The position numbers and the translations under genes are program-made. Of a stretch of DNA of 13,306 bases, positions 13,016-13,306 are shown piece by piece. A model generated the notes under the pieces. The model searched no databases. It was not told the origin of the DNA and saw only the letters and a list, made by a program, of their open reading frames with translations. The DNA is taken from positions 1 to 13,306 of the forward strand of contig CAIXAY010000172.1 in NCBI GenBank assembly GCA_903917505.1. Reading direction: 5' to 3'. Origin of the DNA: an uncultured beta proteobacterium. Lineage in GTDB: Bacteria; Pseudomonadota; Gammaproteobacteria; Burkholderiales; Rhodocyclaceae. How positions within the stretch are numbered: position 1 is the first letter of the stretch; each line of letters begins with the position of its first letter.

Positions 13016-13306
13016 TTTTCTGCTCTTTTGCACGCGCAACGACAGACCCTGTCCGGTCATCGACGTCTGCGAAGCGGGCAGCGTCGCTCCGCCCGTCGCC
13101 GGTCCCGATGCCGACCTGCGGGTGCATGTGCCGCGCTACCGGATTTACCGCGCAGGCAAGCTCGAGCAGGAAGTCGACGACATCCGCGCGCATTTCACCG
13201 ACGACATGGTGAGCTTCCTGCTCGGCTGCAGTTTCACCTTCGAGCAGGACTTGCTCGACAACGGCGTCCCGGTCCGCCACATCGAAATCGGGCGCAACGT
13301 CCCGAT
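12885..13306 (+). CDS. Putative hydro-lyase, DUF1445/UPF0317 family (3' end beyond window)
   Basis: The frame starts at GTG 12885 with an AAGGAGA ribosome site 7 nt upstream and stays open to the window edge (140 codons visible). The family hallmarks are clear: [29 protein letters not shown] (about 24-52), [48 protein letters not shown], and GRNVP at the edge. Full proteins are about 260-270 aa, so half is seen. The family is annotated as putative hydro-lyase; a related domain occurs in mammalian D-glutamate cyclase (DGLUCY). The true reaction of the bacterial protein is not established to my knowledge. It overlaps the out-of-frame tail of the truncated LysR gene by 131 bp, so the two are on one transcript. 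Confidence 0.9.
   Translation, partial: MSIEKVKELRAAIARGEWRKPTSGLAPGFTQANLVILPQKYAFDFLLFCTRNDRPCPVIDVCEAGSVAPPVAGPDADLRVHVPRYRIYRAGKLEQEVDDIRAHFTDDMVSFLLGCSFTFEQDLLDNGVPVRHIEIGRNVP

Noticed and set aside
1..13306. CRISPR arrays, tRNA or rRNA genes, phage genes, attachment sites
   Set aside because: No regularly spaced direct repeats, no tRNA-like cloverleaf sequence, no rRNA motifs, and no integrase or phage structural genes were seen on either strand.

Overview
The window reads as a high-GC chromosomal segment of a proteobacterium, most likely a betaproteobacterium. The evidence is the strong G/C third-position bias in every real gene, a typical RpoH heat-shock sigma factor preceded by a perfect CIRCE box, a DctP-type TRAP binding protein, and a dispersed GTCATTCC-type palindromic repeat. 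The taxonomic call is inference.

About three quarters of the window (1-10341) is a catabolic island that looks built for a sugar acid (aldonate/ketoaldonate type). From left to right it holds: a TRAP-transporter solute-binding protein (partial, minus); an RraA/HMG-aldolase-like protein (minus); a ribokinase-like PfkB sugar kinase (minus); a DapA/KDG-aldolase-like class I lyase (plus); a FruR-like LacI regulator (minus, tail to tail with the lyase); two small repeat structures; an L-idonate-5-dehydrogenase-like zinc dehydrogenase (minus); a long 730-aa IlvD/Edd-family dehydratase (minus); a DgoR-like FadR/GntR regulator (plus); and a gluconate-5-dehydrogenase-like SDR (plus). A plausible scheme is TRAP uptake, oxidation and reduction at C5 by the two dehydrogenases, dehydration to a 2-keto-3-deoxy acid, retro-aldol cleavage to pyruvate plus an aldehyde, and phosphorylation by the kinase. 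The actual substrate cannot be read from the sequence.

The regulatory layer is the most informative part. Three 18-bp sites share a GCT-N5-CG-N5-AGC framework (TGCT/AGCA at the outer ends in two of them), with the central CG typical of LacI-family operators. They lie in front of the RraA-TRAP unit (1792-1809), on the kinase side of the kinase/lyase divergent region (2838-2855), and at the predicted start point of the lyase (3004-3021). A separate perfect CATTGTA-C-TACAATG palindrome of FadR/GntR type sits in the divergent dehydratase/GntR promoter region (8668-8682). The island therefore seems split between two local regulators.

A perfect bidirectional hairpin terminator (10359-10392) separates the island from rpoH (minus, 10412-11269). 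The rpoH promoter region carries a perfect CIRCE element (11307-11333) inside its predicted promoter, implying HrcA control of sigma-32. Upstream of rpoH is about 0.9 kb without an intact gene: an AT-richer stretch, then the decayed C-terminus of an IS3-type transposase. The right edge holds a LysR regulator that has lost its normal C-terminus, overlapping the start of a DUF1445/UPF0317 putative hydro-lyase that runs off the window.
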